From positions 1 to 22,151 of the forward strand of contig JAETTR010000004.1 in the NCBI GenBank assembly GCA_021768985.1: a stretch of DNA of 22,151 bases, in the 5' to 3' direction. Source of the DNA: Bacillota bacterium. GTDB taxonomy: Bacteria; Bacillota; Clostridia; Christensenellales; Borkfalkiaceae. Under the pieces are notes generated by a model, which was not told the origin of the DNA, searched no databases, and saw only the letters and a list, made by a program, of their open reading frames with translations. Numbering within the stretch: the stretch's first letter is position 1; every line of letters begins with the position of its first letter. This document shows, one piece after another, positions 6,899 through 13,934 of the stretch. The translations under genes and the position numbers were made by a program.

Positions 6899-6953
6899 CA
6901 GTCAATCTATCTTATGCAACGGCGGCGCGGCGGCGTTCCCGCTTTGCGGCGTT

Positions 6954-6980
6954 AAAAAAAGAAACGGATCGCTCCGTTCC
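6954..6980 (-). terminator. Intrinsic terminator of the lipoprotein gene
   Basis: GGAACGGA/TCCGTTTC with loop GCGA, followed by seven Ts on the minus strand, begins 6 nt after the lipoprotein stop codon. A textbook Rho-independent terminator. Confidence 0.88.
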
Positions 6981-6986
6981 TCTTTG

Positions 6987-7379
6987 TCATTTCTTCAACA
7001 CGATTTTCGCGCCCTCTTGCTCCATGGTGATCGTGCCGTCTTTGCAGGAAACCGTCTGCGTTTCCCCTTCCTCCATGGTAAGGTCGATCTTGTCCTTGTC
7101 CGAATCGTTGACCTTCCAGGTTCCGTTCGTCGTCTCGCCCATTCCCTTGAACACCGCGGTGCCGTCGGCTTTCAGTTCGAGCGTCATGTAGTCCTCGCTG
7201 ATCGTAACGCCCATGTACGACTCTCCCGCCTTGATGTCCACGCTGACGCCCTCCGTCGTCATAGACATGGACCGGAACTTGTAAGTTCCCTCTTTCGCGC
7301 TGTCGCCGCACGCGACGAGACAGCAAACCCCGAGTACGAACGCCAACAGCTTCGCCAGCCACAAACCTGCTTTTTTCAT
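6987..7379 (-). CDS. Small secreted lipoprotein of unknown function
   Basis: A 130-residue protein with a lipoprotein signal peptide: a basic MKK start, a hydrophobic stretch, then the lipobox LVAC with Cys24 as the lipidated residue. The mature part looks like a small beta-rich domain, with alternating Lys/Glu/Thr strands and a GTWKVNDSDKDKIDLT stretch like lipocalin-type or 'hypothetical lipoprotein' folds in Clostridia. No catalytic motif is seen. The ATG at 7379 has AGGAAGAG upstream. A strong TTGACA-18-TATAAT promoter is overlaid by two palindromic operators, and a small Cro/C1 regulator diverges from the same region. I infer it is tightly repressed and induced by an unknown, perhaps envelope-related, signal. 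Confidence 0.85.
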   Translation of the reverse strand: MKKAGLWLAKLLAFVLGVCCLVACGDSAKEGTYKFRSMSMTTEGVSVDIKAGESYMGVTISEDYMTLELKADGTAVFKGMGETTNGTWKVNDSDKDKIDLTMEEGETQTVSCKDGTITMEQEGAKIVLKK

Positions 7380-7394
7380 ACGTTTCTCTTCCTG

Positions 7395-7415
7395 AATTCA
7401 GTTTTAAACTGAATT
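7395..7415. promoter_or_regulatory. Palindromic operator 1 (downstream site)
   Basis: The perfect palindrome AATTCAGTTT-T-AAACTGAATT (10-1-10) covers about the first 20 transcribed bases of the lipoprotein mRNA. Its core CAGTTT-N-AAACTG is shared with operator 2, and the centres (7405 and 7435) are exactly 30 bp apart, about three helical turns. Confidence 0.85.
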
Positions 7416-7422
7416 TTTTCTT

Positions 7423-7452
7423 ATTATACAGTTTCAAACTGTATTATGTCAA
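7423..7452 (-). promoter_or_regulatory. Lipoprotein promoter with operator in its spacer
   Basis: On the minus strand, TTGACA (7452-7447), an 18-nt spacer and TATAAT (7428-7423). The spacer is almost entirely operator 2. The predicted start is near 7416, at the edge of operator 1. A bound repressor would block RNA polymerase directly. Confidence 0.9.
7426..7444. promoter_or_regulatory. Palindromic operator 2 (promoter spacer)
   Basis: The perfect palindrome ATACAGTTT-C-AAACTGTAT (9-1-9) lies between the -35 and -10 boxes of the lipoprotein promoter. The best local candidate to bind it is the divergent 67-residue Cro/C1 protein starting at 7487, by proximity only. Confidence 0.85.
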
Positions 7453-7486
7453 GTGTTTCGGGGAAAAAATTCGGAGAAAAAGAGGC

Positions 7487-7690
7487 ATGAACGATCTGTA
7501 TCAATTATCCAAAAACTTAAAAGTATTGCGCAAACAGTTCGGATACACGCAAAAGCAGGTCGCCGAACGGCTGGGGATCACCCATCAATCGTATTATGCG
7601 TACGAGAGCGGAATCACCGTACCCACGTTGCAGAATTTTATCAAGCTCGCGCGGCTGTACGACGTGAGTCTGGACGAGCTGTTGGAATAA
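7487..7690 (+). CDS. Small Cro/C1 (XRE) family regulator, 67 aa
   Basis: The protein is little more than a five-helix Cro/C1 DNA-binding domain. After LSKNLKVLRKQFGYTQ comes the helix-turn-helix KQVAERLGITHQSYYAYESG, then a stabilising C-terminal helix ending DVSLDELLE. There is no ligand or dimerisation domain beyond this. The ATG at 7487 has GGAG 11 nt upstream and a closer AGAGG. It is divergent from the lipoprotein gene, with the paired operators in the shared intergenic region, so auto-regulation and lipoprotein repression are plausible. It could instead be an activator, or unrelated to those sites. Confidence 0.92.
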   Translation: MNDLYQLSKNLKVLRKQFGYTQKQVAERLGITHQSYYAYESGITVPTLQNFIKLARLYDVSLDELLE

Positions 7691-7708
7691 AACGTTGAAA
7701 AGTAAACA

Positions 7709-7745
7709 AAAAACGGCGTTCCCTTTTTCGTGAAACGCCGTTTTT
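7709..7745. terminator. Bidirectional terminator between two convergent regulators
   Basis: AAAAACGGCGTT pairs with AACGCCGTTTTT, giving a 12-bp perfect stem with A/T tails on both sides. It can serve the plus-strand regulator ending at 7690 and the minus-strand regulator ending at 7744; it overlaps the latter's stop codon. Confidence 0.88.
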
Positions 7746-7956
7746 ATTTGCGCAATCCCAGAATATCGTCCGCGGAAACGTCGAGTATCTCGCACAGATT
7801 CGCAAACGTATCGATTGCGGGAAATTTATCCTGCCGTAAATATTTGCTTACGGTAGAGGGATTGATCCCGAGCCTTTGCGCGATTTCTTTTTGCGAAAGC
7901 GAGCTTGCCCGTATCTCCTCCCGCAATCGTTTTTGCATGTCTTTCAACAATATCAT
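7744..7956 (-). CDS. Small Cro/C1 (XRE) family regulator, 70 aa
   Basis: A second stand-alone Cro/C1 domain: LSQKEIAQRLGINPSTVSKYLRQDKFPAIDTF carries the helix-turn-helix, followed by LCEILDVSADDILGL. It resembles the first regulator in fold but not closely in sequence. The start was placed at the ATG at 7956, because TTTACA-17-TATTTT on the minus strand puts the transcript start on that ATG, and no ribosome binding site is seen: an apparent leaderless gene. A GTG at 7974 would lie inside the promoter. Target unknown; it converges on the first regulator and diverges from the membrane protein at 8095. Confidence 0.82.
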   Translation of the reverse strand: MILLKDMQKRLREEIRASSLSQKEIAQRLGINPSTVSKYLRQDKFPAIDTFANLCEILDVSADDILGLRK

Positions 7957-7962
7957 AATAAT

Positions 7963-7991
7963 AAAATAGCACAACGCACCGCCAATGTAAA
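7963..7991 (-). promoter_or_regulatory. Promoter giving a leaderless mRNA for the 70-aa regulator
   Basis: TTTACA (7991-7986), a 17-nt spacer and TATTTT (7968-7963), followed by 6 nt and then ATG. The predicted transcription start coincides with the A of the start codon. Confidence 0.55.
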
Positions 7992-8036
7992 GAAGATTCC
8001 TCTCTTTTTCTTAATTTCGAAGTTTTCGGAAAAATG

Positions 8037-8065
8037 TTGACAAAACGAATTTTGCGTATTATAAT
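8037..8065 (+). promoter_or_regulatory. Strong promoter of the membrane-protein gene
   Basis: Consensus TTGACA (8037-8042), 17-nt spacer, consensus TATAAT (8060-8065). Transcription should begin near 8072, 23 nt ahead of the ATG. Confidence 0.92.
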
Positions 8066-8094
8066 GGTGAAAAACTGATCCGGGGGGATTGTAT

Positions 8095-8556
8095 ATGGTT
8101 GCTTTGGGCGTAATTACGTTGTTTCTTACGGGGTTCATGCTGATTTTTTACGCATACCTCGCAAACCACTCCGAGCACGACGTTTCTTTCTTCATGAGCG
8201 TCGGACTCATTTCCATGGTGATGAATCTCTGCACCAACGCGGGCGGAATCTTCGGGCTCGCATGGCTGTATCTGATCATCGCCGTTTTGTTTCTCGGGCT
8301 CGGCTTCGCGGTGGACGCCGAATACTCCGTCGCGTTCTACCGCTCGATGGGTCCTTGGTTCAAGAACACCTTCACCAACACCAAGCTGATCGGTTGGCAG
8401 ATTCTTTCCATGGTCGTATTCCCCGTCGGCATCGCGCTTCATTTCGTGTGGTACGGTAAAAAAGACGACATGGCAGCCGTATGCGGCAAGTGCGGCGCGT
8501 GGGGATTGCTCCTCTGGGGCGTGCTTCTGTGGATGATCCTCGGACTCGCGCTTTAA
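8095..8556 (+). CDS. Unknown integral membrane protein, 153 aa
   Basis: I do not recognise the family. About four to five hydrophobic helices are visible: residues 3-23, 33-45 (short), 54-74, 97-117 and 131-152. A short loop after the fourth helix carries KKDDMAAVCGKCGAWG, with a CxxC pair that could bind metal or form a disulfide. There is no signal peptide apart from the first helix. The ATG at 8095 was preferred over a TTG two codons upstream because GGGGGG sits 7 nt before it. It has a consensus promoter and a strong terminator, so it is a monocistronic gene that is probably well expressed. Confidence 0.82.
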   Translation: MVALGVITLFLTGFMLIFYAYLANHSEHDVSFFMSVGLISMVMNLCTNAGGIFGLAWLYLIIAVLFLGLGFAVDAEYSVAFYRSMGPWFKNTFTNTKLIGWQILSMVVFPVGIALHFVWYGKKDDMAAVCGKCGAWGLLLWGVLLWMILGLAL

Positions 8557-8572
8557 AATTTAATCAAACGCA

Positions 8573-8603
8573 AGGCGCTCGCAAAAATTGCGAGCGCCTT
8601 TTT
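8573..8603 (+). terminator. Intrinsic terminator after the membrane-protein gene
   Basis: AGGCGCTCGCAA pairs with TTGCGAGCGCCT around an AAA loop, followed by TTTTT. A 12-bp perfect stem, 17 nt after the stop codon. Confidence 0.93.
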
Positions 8604-8634
8604 CAGTATATTTTCCGTTTCATACAAGAACGGC

Positions 8635-9669
8635 TTACGCCGTAAATTTGTAAATCGCGGTAAAGTCGTAAACCTCGCCCGCCTTTAAAACCGAACTCCC
8701 CTTCTCCGCATATTCCCTGACGTTTACGTTATTGGGAATCGCCTGCGTTTCCAGACAGAACGCCGCGTTGTTTTTGTAATACGCCGTCTTGCCCTGCATG
8801 TTCATTCCGTTGCCCGTGTACAGCTGAACGGCGGGCATATCGGTATAACAGGTCATGGAAATCCCCGTCTTTTTACTGCGGGCGACCGCGTACTTCTTCA
8901 TTTCGCCGCACTTGCCCTTCAACACGTGGCAGTGATCGTATCCGCCGCCCTGCTTCAAATCGGGATCGTCGTTTCTGATATCCCGCCCGATCTCTTTGAA
9001 CTCGTTGAAATCGAACGCCGTGCCCTTTACCGCGCGGAATCCGCCGACGGGAATCATCGTCGGGTTGGTGGGGGTAATTTCATCGCAATCGATCCAGAGC
9101 TCGTTGTCGAGAACGGTGCCGTCGCCCTCTCCGTTCATATTGAAATACGCGTGGTTGGTGAGATTGCAAAGGGTCGTTTTGTCGCTTACGGCGCGGTAGT
9201 GAATTTTAAATTTTCCGCCCGAGAAGGAATAGCGCACCTCTACGTTCAGGTTCCCCGGATAGCCCTCTTCCCCGTCGGGCGAAAGAAGGGAAAGCACGAG
9301 CTCATCGCCCTCGATCCGATGCGCCCAGAATTTTTTATCGAACCCCTCTTTTCCGCCGTGCAGGTGATTGCCGCGGTCGTTGCAATAAAGCGAATACTCC
9401 TTGCCTTCGAGCGTGAACCTGCCCTCGCCGATGCGGTTGCCGAATCTGCCGATCAGCGCGCCGAGATACCCGCCGTTGTTTTCGTACCCCGCTACGTCGT
9501 TGTAACCGCAGACCACGTCGGTCGGGTTGCCGTTCCGATCGGGCACGACGATCGACTGCACGATTCCGCCGAGGTTGAGAACGGTTGCGCAAAACGCGCC
9601 GTCCTGCAAAGTAAAAGCGAGCACTTCGCGCCCGTCTTTGGTTGTTCCGAATTTCCGACTCGTAATCAT
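8635..9669 (-). CDS. galM: Aldose 1-epimerase (mutarotase)
   Basis: Interconverts alpha and beta anomers of aldoses such as galactose and glucose. The protein is 344 residues, as expected for GalM. RGNHLHGG (His102/His104 region) and NLTNHAYFNM (His173) carry the catalytic and binding histidines; CLETQAIPN holds the general-base Glu307; GGYDHCHVL is the conserved substrate loop. The ATG at 9669 has GGAGGAAAGGA upstream, so the 12 in-frame codons before it are not used. No gal operon partner is adjacent; it appears monocistronic and divergent from the deacetylase gene. No signal peptide, so cytosolic. Confidence 0.95.
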   Translation of the reverse strand: MITSRKFGTTKDGREVLAFTLQDGAFCATVLNLGGIVQSIVVPDRNGNPTDVVCGYNDVAGYENNGGYLGALIGRFGNRIGEGRFTLEGKEYSLYCNDRGNHLHGGKEGFDKKFWAHRIEGDELVLSLLSPDGEEGYPGNLNVEVRYSFSGGKFKIHYRAVSDKTTLCNLTNHAYFNMNGEGDGTVLDNELWIDCDEITPTNPTMIPVGGFRAVKGTAFDFNEFKEIGRDIRNDDPDLKQGGGYDHCHVLKGKCGEMKKYAVARSKKTGISMTCYTDMPAVQLYTGNGMNMQGKTAYYKNNAAFCLETQAIPNNVNVREYAEKGSSVLKAGEVYDFTAIYKFTA

Positions 9670-9734
9670 GTCCTTTCCTCCAAAGCTTTCCCGCCCTTCC
9701 TTCAAGCGGAAAAGGTTTCTTGTCTGATAGATTG

Positions 9735-9763
9735 ATTATACCATCTTCCCGCAAAAAAGTAAA
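9735..9763 (-). promoter_or_regulatory. Promoter of the aldose epimerase gene
   Basis: A perfect TATAAT (9740-9735) with TTTACT 17 nt upstream (9763-9758) on the minus strand. The start would be near 9728, leaving a leader of roughly 58 nt. Confidence 0.7.
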
Positions 9764-9794
9764 TAAAAAATCGCAAGTTACGCAAACTCGGAGT

Positions 9795-10481
9795 ATGCAG
9801 AAAAAGTATATTCCTTTCGCGTTCTTATTCGTAGTCATTCTGGTGTTTCTGGCGCACTTTTCCGCACGGCTCGGCGCGGCGGTTCCCGCGTTTACGTTTG
9901 CCGATTCGGAAAAGGTCGTGTACCTCACTTTCGACGACGGTCCCAGCACAAAGGTGACCAACGCCGTGCTCGACGTGCTCGGGCAGGAAAAAATCAAAGC
10001 GACTTTTTTCATCGTGAGCGACCGCACCGCGGGGCGGGAGGAAACTCTCCGCCGCATCGCGCGGGAGGGGCACAGTCTGGGCGTGCACTCCAAATCGCAC
10101 GAATATCATAAGATATACGCTTCCGACGAGTCGTTATTGAAGGACGCGAGAGACTGCGCGGACGTGATCGAATCGCTCACGGGGATCACGCCGAATCTGT
10201 ACCGGTTCCCCGGCGGAGGGTGCGGAAACCGGGATCGGGAAAAGAAGCTTCTCGAACAGGCGGGCTACCGCGTGATCGGTTGGAACGCCGTCTGCGGCGA
10301 CGAGGAGATACCGCACGCCACCGCCGATCAGCTCTACGATTCGACGGTAAAAACGGCGAAAGGAAAAAATTCGGTCGTGTTGCTGTGCCACGATTCCGCG
10401 AACCACAAAGCGACCGCCGAAGCGCTCCCCCGCATCATCGCCTACTTCCGCGAACAGGGATATCTCTTCAAAGCGTTTTAA
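9795..10481 (+). CDS. Membrane-anchored polysaccharide deacetylase (NodB/CE4)
   Basis: An extracytoplasmic CE4 esterase, likely acting on N-acetylated peptidoglycan or another glycan. Residues 5-21 form an uncleaved-looking signal anchor. The NodB motifs are all present: TFDDGPST (Asp47/Asp48), HSKSH (His98/His102, the metal triad with Asp), YRFPGG (Arg137), IGWN (Trp163) and LLCHD (His199). Length is 228 residues. The ATG at 9795 has GGAG only 1 nt away, which is too close for normal use. A TTG at 9720 with AAAGG upstream would add 25 basic residues before the anchor, so the start is not certain. In some Bacillota, homologues of this shape are sporulation enzymes (PdaB-like), which is possible here. 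Confidence 0.92.
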   Translation: MQKKYIPFAFLFVVILVFLAHFSARLGAAVPAFTFADSEKVVYLTFDDGPSTKVTNAVLDVLGQEKIKATFFIVSDRTAGREETLRRIAREGHSLGVHSKSHEYHKIYASDESLLKDARDCADVIESLTGITPNLYRFPGGGCGNRDREKKLLEQAGYRVIGWNAVCGDEEIPHATADQLYDSTVKTAKGKNSVVLLCHDSANHKATAEALPRIIAYFREQGYLFKAF

Positions 10482-10495
10482 TCGATTTCATTTGA

Positions 10496-10535
10496 AAGCA
10501 AAAAGCAAGGAAAAAATTTTCCTTGCTTTTTGCTT
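10496..10535. terminator. Bidirectional terminator between deacetylase and ATPase
   Basis: A perfect 19-bp inverted repeat (arms 10496-10514 and 10517-10535) of A/T-rich sequence around AAGCAAGG/CCTTGCTT, with T-rich 3' arms on both strands. It separates two convergent genes. Confidence 0.88.
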
Positions 10536-10548
10536 GCTTCGATCCGAA

Positions 10549-13176
10549 TTACCCTCGCGCTTCCTTTTTTACGAGCCTTCCCGCAGCGCCCGCGGAAACG
10601 GAAGTCCGCCGCCCGATGCCCGAACAGAGCTTGTAAATTTCGCCGATCGGCACGATCGCAACCGAGCAGACGGCAACCGCGATCCATTGCGCGGAGGTGA
10701 GCGCCGTGAGCGAGAGCGCCGCGCGGAGCGGAGGCAACAGCACCAGAAGCACGTTGAGCACGATCCCGATCGCCACGGTAACCAGCAGCGCTTTGTTGGA
10801 GAAGAAATCCTTCAGCCGCGTGCGTCCTTCCTCGTTCCGCACGTTAAACGCGTGGAAGAGCTCCATCAGCGACAGGGTCAGGAAGCAGACCGTGGAAGCG
10901 ACCGCGTTCCCCCAATTGCCGAGCGCGAACAGGAAGAGCCCTACAAGGATCGCCGTCTGCATCACCCCGAAGAACGCCATTCGTACGAGCGATTGCTTGG
11001 AGAAAATCTCCTTCTCCGAAACGGGCGGACGGGACATGACCCCGTCCGTGCGCTCCACGCCGAGCGCGAGCACGGGCAGAGAATCGGTGATCAGATTGAT
11101 CCACAAAAGCTGCGTAGAGGTGAGAAACTCGAACTTCCACAAAAACAGCGATACGATCAGCACCGCGAGCACTTCGGCAAAGTTGGTGGCAAGGAAGAAC
11201 GAGATCGTCTTTTTCACGTTATAAAATACATTCCGTCCCTCTTCCACCGCGTGGACCATGGTCGAGAAATCATCGTCGGTCAGCACGACTTCGGCGGCGT
11301 TCTTCGTTACGTCGGTTCCCGAACCCATCGCGACCCCGATGTCCGCGGCGCGGAGCGCGGGCGCGTCGTTCACGCCGTCTCCCGTCATGGCGACGACCTC
11401 GCCCCGCGCCTGCAACGCGGTTACGATCTCCGATTTATGCTTGGGAGAAACGCGGGCGTACACCGAAAATTCCCCCGCGCGGCGGGCGAACTCCTCGCCG
11501 AGCGCGTCGAGCTCCTCGCCCGTAATCACTTCCGCGCGCGTCTCGGCGATCCCGAGCCGTTCGGCAATCGCAAAGGCGGTTTCGGCGGAATCCCCCGTGA
11601 TCATGACCGTGCGCACGCCCGCGCGGCGGCAGGCTTCCACCGCTTCCCGCGCGCCCTCTTTGGGCGGGTCGAGCATGGCGGCGAGCCCCAGAAAGGTAAG
11701 GTCCTCTTCCTTGCTTCCCCTGCCCTCGGCGAACCCGAGCACGCGCATCGCGCGGGAGGAAAATTCGTCGATCCGCGCGCGGATATGCTTGAAATCGGTT
11801 TGCGTGATCTCCCGTTCTCCCGCCTCGGTCTTAATATATTTGCAACGCCGGAGCAGGACGTCCGCCCCGCCCTTGACGTACAGGCGGTTGCCGTCCGTAA
11901 GCACGCTCATCATCTTGCGTTCGGAAGAAAAGGGAGTGCCGCCCGTAATGCGGAAGGTTTCGTAAAATCCCGCGCGGTCGGCGTATTCGACGAGGGAAAC
12001 CTCGGTCGGATCGCCTACATAGCTCCCCGCGCTTCCCTTTACGGTATGGCAGGCGCGGATACAGCGCAGCAGTTCTTTCTGAACGGGCGCGCCCGTATAC
12101 CGCTCCGAGCCCTGCGCGGGAAACACCGTCGCGATCTCCTCCACCGTCATTTTGTTCTGCGTCAGAGTGCCCGTCTTATCCGAACAGATACAGGTGCATC
12201 CGCCCAGCGTCTGCACCGCGGACAGCTTCCGCATGACCGCGTGCGACTTCGCCATGCGCTGGACCCCCATGGCGAGAATGACGGTGACGACCGCGCCCAT
12301 GCCCTCGGGGATCGCCGCGACCGCGACCGCGACGGCGTTCATCACGTTCTGCAAAAACGTGACTCTGCGGGAGAGCAGTCCGCCCAGAAAGAGCACGCCC
12401 GCAACGGAGAGCACGGTGATCGTAATGATCTTTCCGAGCTTTGCGATGATCTTGTCGAGTTGGGAGGGAACGGGCTTCGACTCGCGAAGCAAGCCCGCGA
12501 TCTTGCCCATCTCCGTATCCATGCCGCACGCGGTTACCACGCATCGCGCCGTGCCCTTGACGCAAAAGGTGGAATAGTGCGCCGTGTTGACCCGTTCGGC
12601 GAGCGCGGACTTTTTGACGACGCAATCGTATTTTTTGACGGGTTTGCTCTCGCCCGTGAGAGCGGATTCGTCGCAACGGAAATTTTCGCTCGTTAAAATG
12701 CGGCAGTCCGCGGGAACGCGGTCGCCCTCTTCGAGTTCGATGATATCCCCCACGACGAGCTCTTCCGCGTTGATCCGGATCACCCTGCCGCCGCGCACGA
12801 CCTTCGCCTCGTTCGCGGACAGCTTTTTCAGGTTCTCGATCGCGGAATCGGCGCGGTACTGTTGCAGAAAGCCGACGATCGCGTTCAGAAGAATGATAAA
12901 GAGCAGAATCCCCGTGTCGGCGAGCTCGTTCTTGTCCTTCGTCACGAAAGCGAGCACGGCGGAAAGAAACGCCGCGCAGATGAGAATGATCGTCATCAGG
13001 TCTTTGAACTGCGCGAAAAACACGCCGATAAGACTCTTTTTCTTTTCCGCTTTTAAAACGTTTCTGCCGTTTTGCGCGAGCCGCTTTTCCGCCTCTTCGG
13101 GGGCGAGTCCGCCCTCGTTTCCCTTCACCCGTTCGAGCGCTTCCCGTTTCGTTAACCCGTATAGTTCCATACGCAT
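10549..13176 (-). CDS. P-type cation ATPase, P2A (calcium-like)
   Basis: An 875-residue ATP-driven cation exporter in the plasma membrane. In order: N-terminal cation-ATPase domain; TM1-2; actuator domain with TGES (174-177); TM3-4 with AIPEGM (Glu291); phosphorylation motif CSDKTGTLTQ (Asp333); nucleotide domain; TGDSAETA and TGDGVNDAPAL hinge motifs; TM5 TNFAEVLAVL; TM6 NLITDSLPVLAL. The TM5 Asn/Glu, TM6 Asn/Asp and TM4 Glu match SERCA-type Ca2+ sites, though the usual LP after PEG in TM4 reads MG. The ATG at 13176 (or 13170) has no ribosome binding site and lies 8 nt after the pyr operon terminator, so how it is expressed is unclear. Confidence 0.94.
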   Translation of the reverse strand: MRMELYGLTKREALERVKGNEGGLAPEEAEKRLAQNGRNVLKAEKKKSLIGVFFAQFKDLMTIILICAAFLSAVLAFVTKDKNELADTGILLFIILLNAIVGFLQQYRADSAIENLKKLSANEAKVVRGGRVIRINAEELVVGDIIELEEGDRVPADCRILTSENFRCDESALTGESKPVKKYDCVVKKSALAERVNTAHYSTFCVKGTARCVVTACGMDTEMGKIAGLLRESKPVPSQLDKIIAKLGKIITITVLSVAGVLFLGGLLSRRVTFLQNVMNAVAVAVAAIPEGMGAVVTVILAMGVQRMAKSHAVMRKLSAVQTLGGCTCICSDKTGTLTQNKMTVEEIATVFPAQGSERYTGAPVQKELLRCIRACHTVKGSAGSYVGDPTEVSLVEYADRAGFYETFRITGGTPFSSERKMMSVLTDGNRLYVKGGADVLLRRCKYIKTEAGEREITQTDFKHIRARIDEFSSRAMRVLGFAEGRGSKEEDLTFLGLAAMLDPPKEGAREAVEACRRAGVRTVMITGDSAETAFAIAERLGIAETRAEVITGEELDALGEEFARRAGEFSVYARVSPKHKSEIVTALQARGEVVAMTGDGVNDAPALRAADIGVAMGSGTDVTKNAAEVVLTDDDFSTMVHAVEEGRNVFYNVKKTISFFLATNFAEVLAVLIVSLFLWKFEFLTSTQLLWINLITDSLPVLALGVERTDGVMSRPPVSEKEIFSKQSLVRMAFFGVMQTAILVGLFLFALGNWGNAVASTVCFLTLSLMELFHAFNVRNEEGRTRLKDFFSNKALLVTVAIGIVLNVLLVLLPPLRAALSLTALTSAQWIAVAVCSVAIVPIGEIYKLCSGIGRRTSVSAGAAGRLVKKEARG

Positions 13177-13184
13177 ATCGTATG

Positions 13185-13215
13185 AAAAAAGAGGGCGGGT
13201 TATGCCCTCTTTTTT
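13185..13215. terminator. Terminator at the end of the pyr operon
   Basis: AAAAAAGAGGGC and GCCCTCTTTTTT form a 12-bp perfect stem with a 7-nt loop. On the minus strand it lies 48 nt after the pyrE stop, and its T-run ends only 8 nt before the ATPase start codon. Confidence 0.9.
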
Positions 13216-13263
13216 TCAGTTCGTAAGTTCTTTCGCTCACCCGCAAGAAAAAGCCGCGAATCT

Positions 13264-13917
13264 TCACGCGCCGTACTGTTTCCGATAGTTCTTCATCGCC
13301 TGCAAATATTCCTTTCCGTCCACGACGCCGTCCTCGATCGCTTCGATGATGTCCTGCATGGTGACGATCGAGTACACCTTCACGCCGAACTCGTCGTACG
13401 CTTCCTGCACGGCGGATTTTTCGCCCGTGCCCTTTTCCTGACGGTCCACCGAAATAATCATCGCCGTAACTTCCACTTCCGCTTCCTGCGCGATTTTGGG
13501 AAGAATTTCGCGGAGCGCCTTGCCCGAGGTCATGACGTCCTCGATAATCGCGACCTTATCCCCCTTGTTCAGCTTCTGTCCGACGAACATACCGCCCTCG
13601 CCGTGATCCTTTACCTCCTTGCGGTCGAAGCAGAACCCCACGTCCGTTCCGTGGTTTTTGGCAAGCGCAACCGCGGTGGAAACCGCAAGCGGGATCCCCT
13701 TGTACGCGGGTCCGACCAAGGTATCCGCCCGCACCCCGTGTTCGAGATAGCACTCCGCGTAATATTCGCCCAGCGCGGCGATCTGCGAACCCGTGCGGTA
13801 CTTGCCCGCGTTGATGAAATAGGGCGCTTTCCGCCCGCTCTTTAAGGTGAAATCGCCGAAGCAAAGCACCTCGTTTTCGACCATAAACTTAATAAACCGC
13901 TGTTTGTAAGTAAGCAT
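13264..13917 (-). CDS. pyrE: Orotate phosphoribosyltransferase
   Basis: Converts orotate and PRPP to OMP. The protein is 217 residues. The PRPP-binding loop VAIIEDVMTSGKAL occupies residues 122-135; FTLKSGRKAPYFINAGKY is the orotate-side signature, and DRKEVKDHGEGG is the flexible catalytic loop with its conserved Lys. The ATG at 13917 has GAGGAG about 7 nt upstream; the 27 codons before it overlap pyrD and are shadow. It follows pyrD by 17 nt and is the last gene of the operon, before a strong terminator. Confidence 0.96.
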   Translation of the reverse strand: MLTYKQRFIKFMVENEVLCFGDFTLKSGRKAPYFINAGKYRTGSQIAALGEYYAECYLEHGVRADTLVGPAYKGIPLAVSTAVALAKNHGTDVGFCFDRKEVKDHGEGGMFVGQKLNKGDKVAIIEDVMTSGKALREILPKIAQEAEVEVTAMIISVDRQEKGTGEKSAVQEAYDEFGVKVYSIVTMQDIIEAIEDGVVDGKEYLQAMKNYRKQYGA

Positions 13918-13934
13918 TTCGTTCTCCTCGCATT

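Noticed and set aside
10492..12696. A 734-codon open frame on the plus strand opposite the P-type ATPase
   Set aside because: It is antisense to a gene with every P-type ATPase motif. Its translation is Arg/His-rich low-complexity sequence with no recognisable domain, the usual result of GC-rich third positions on the other strand.
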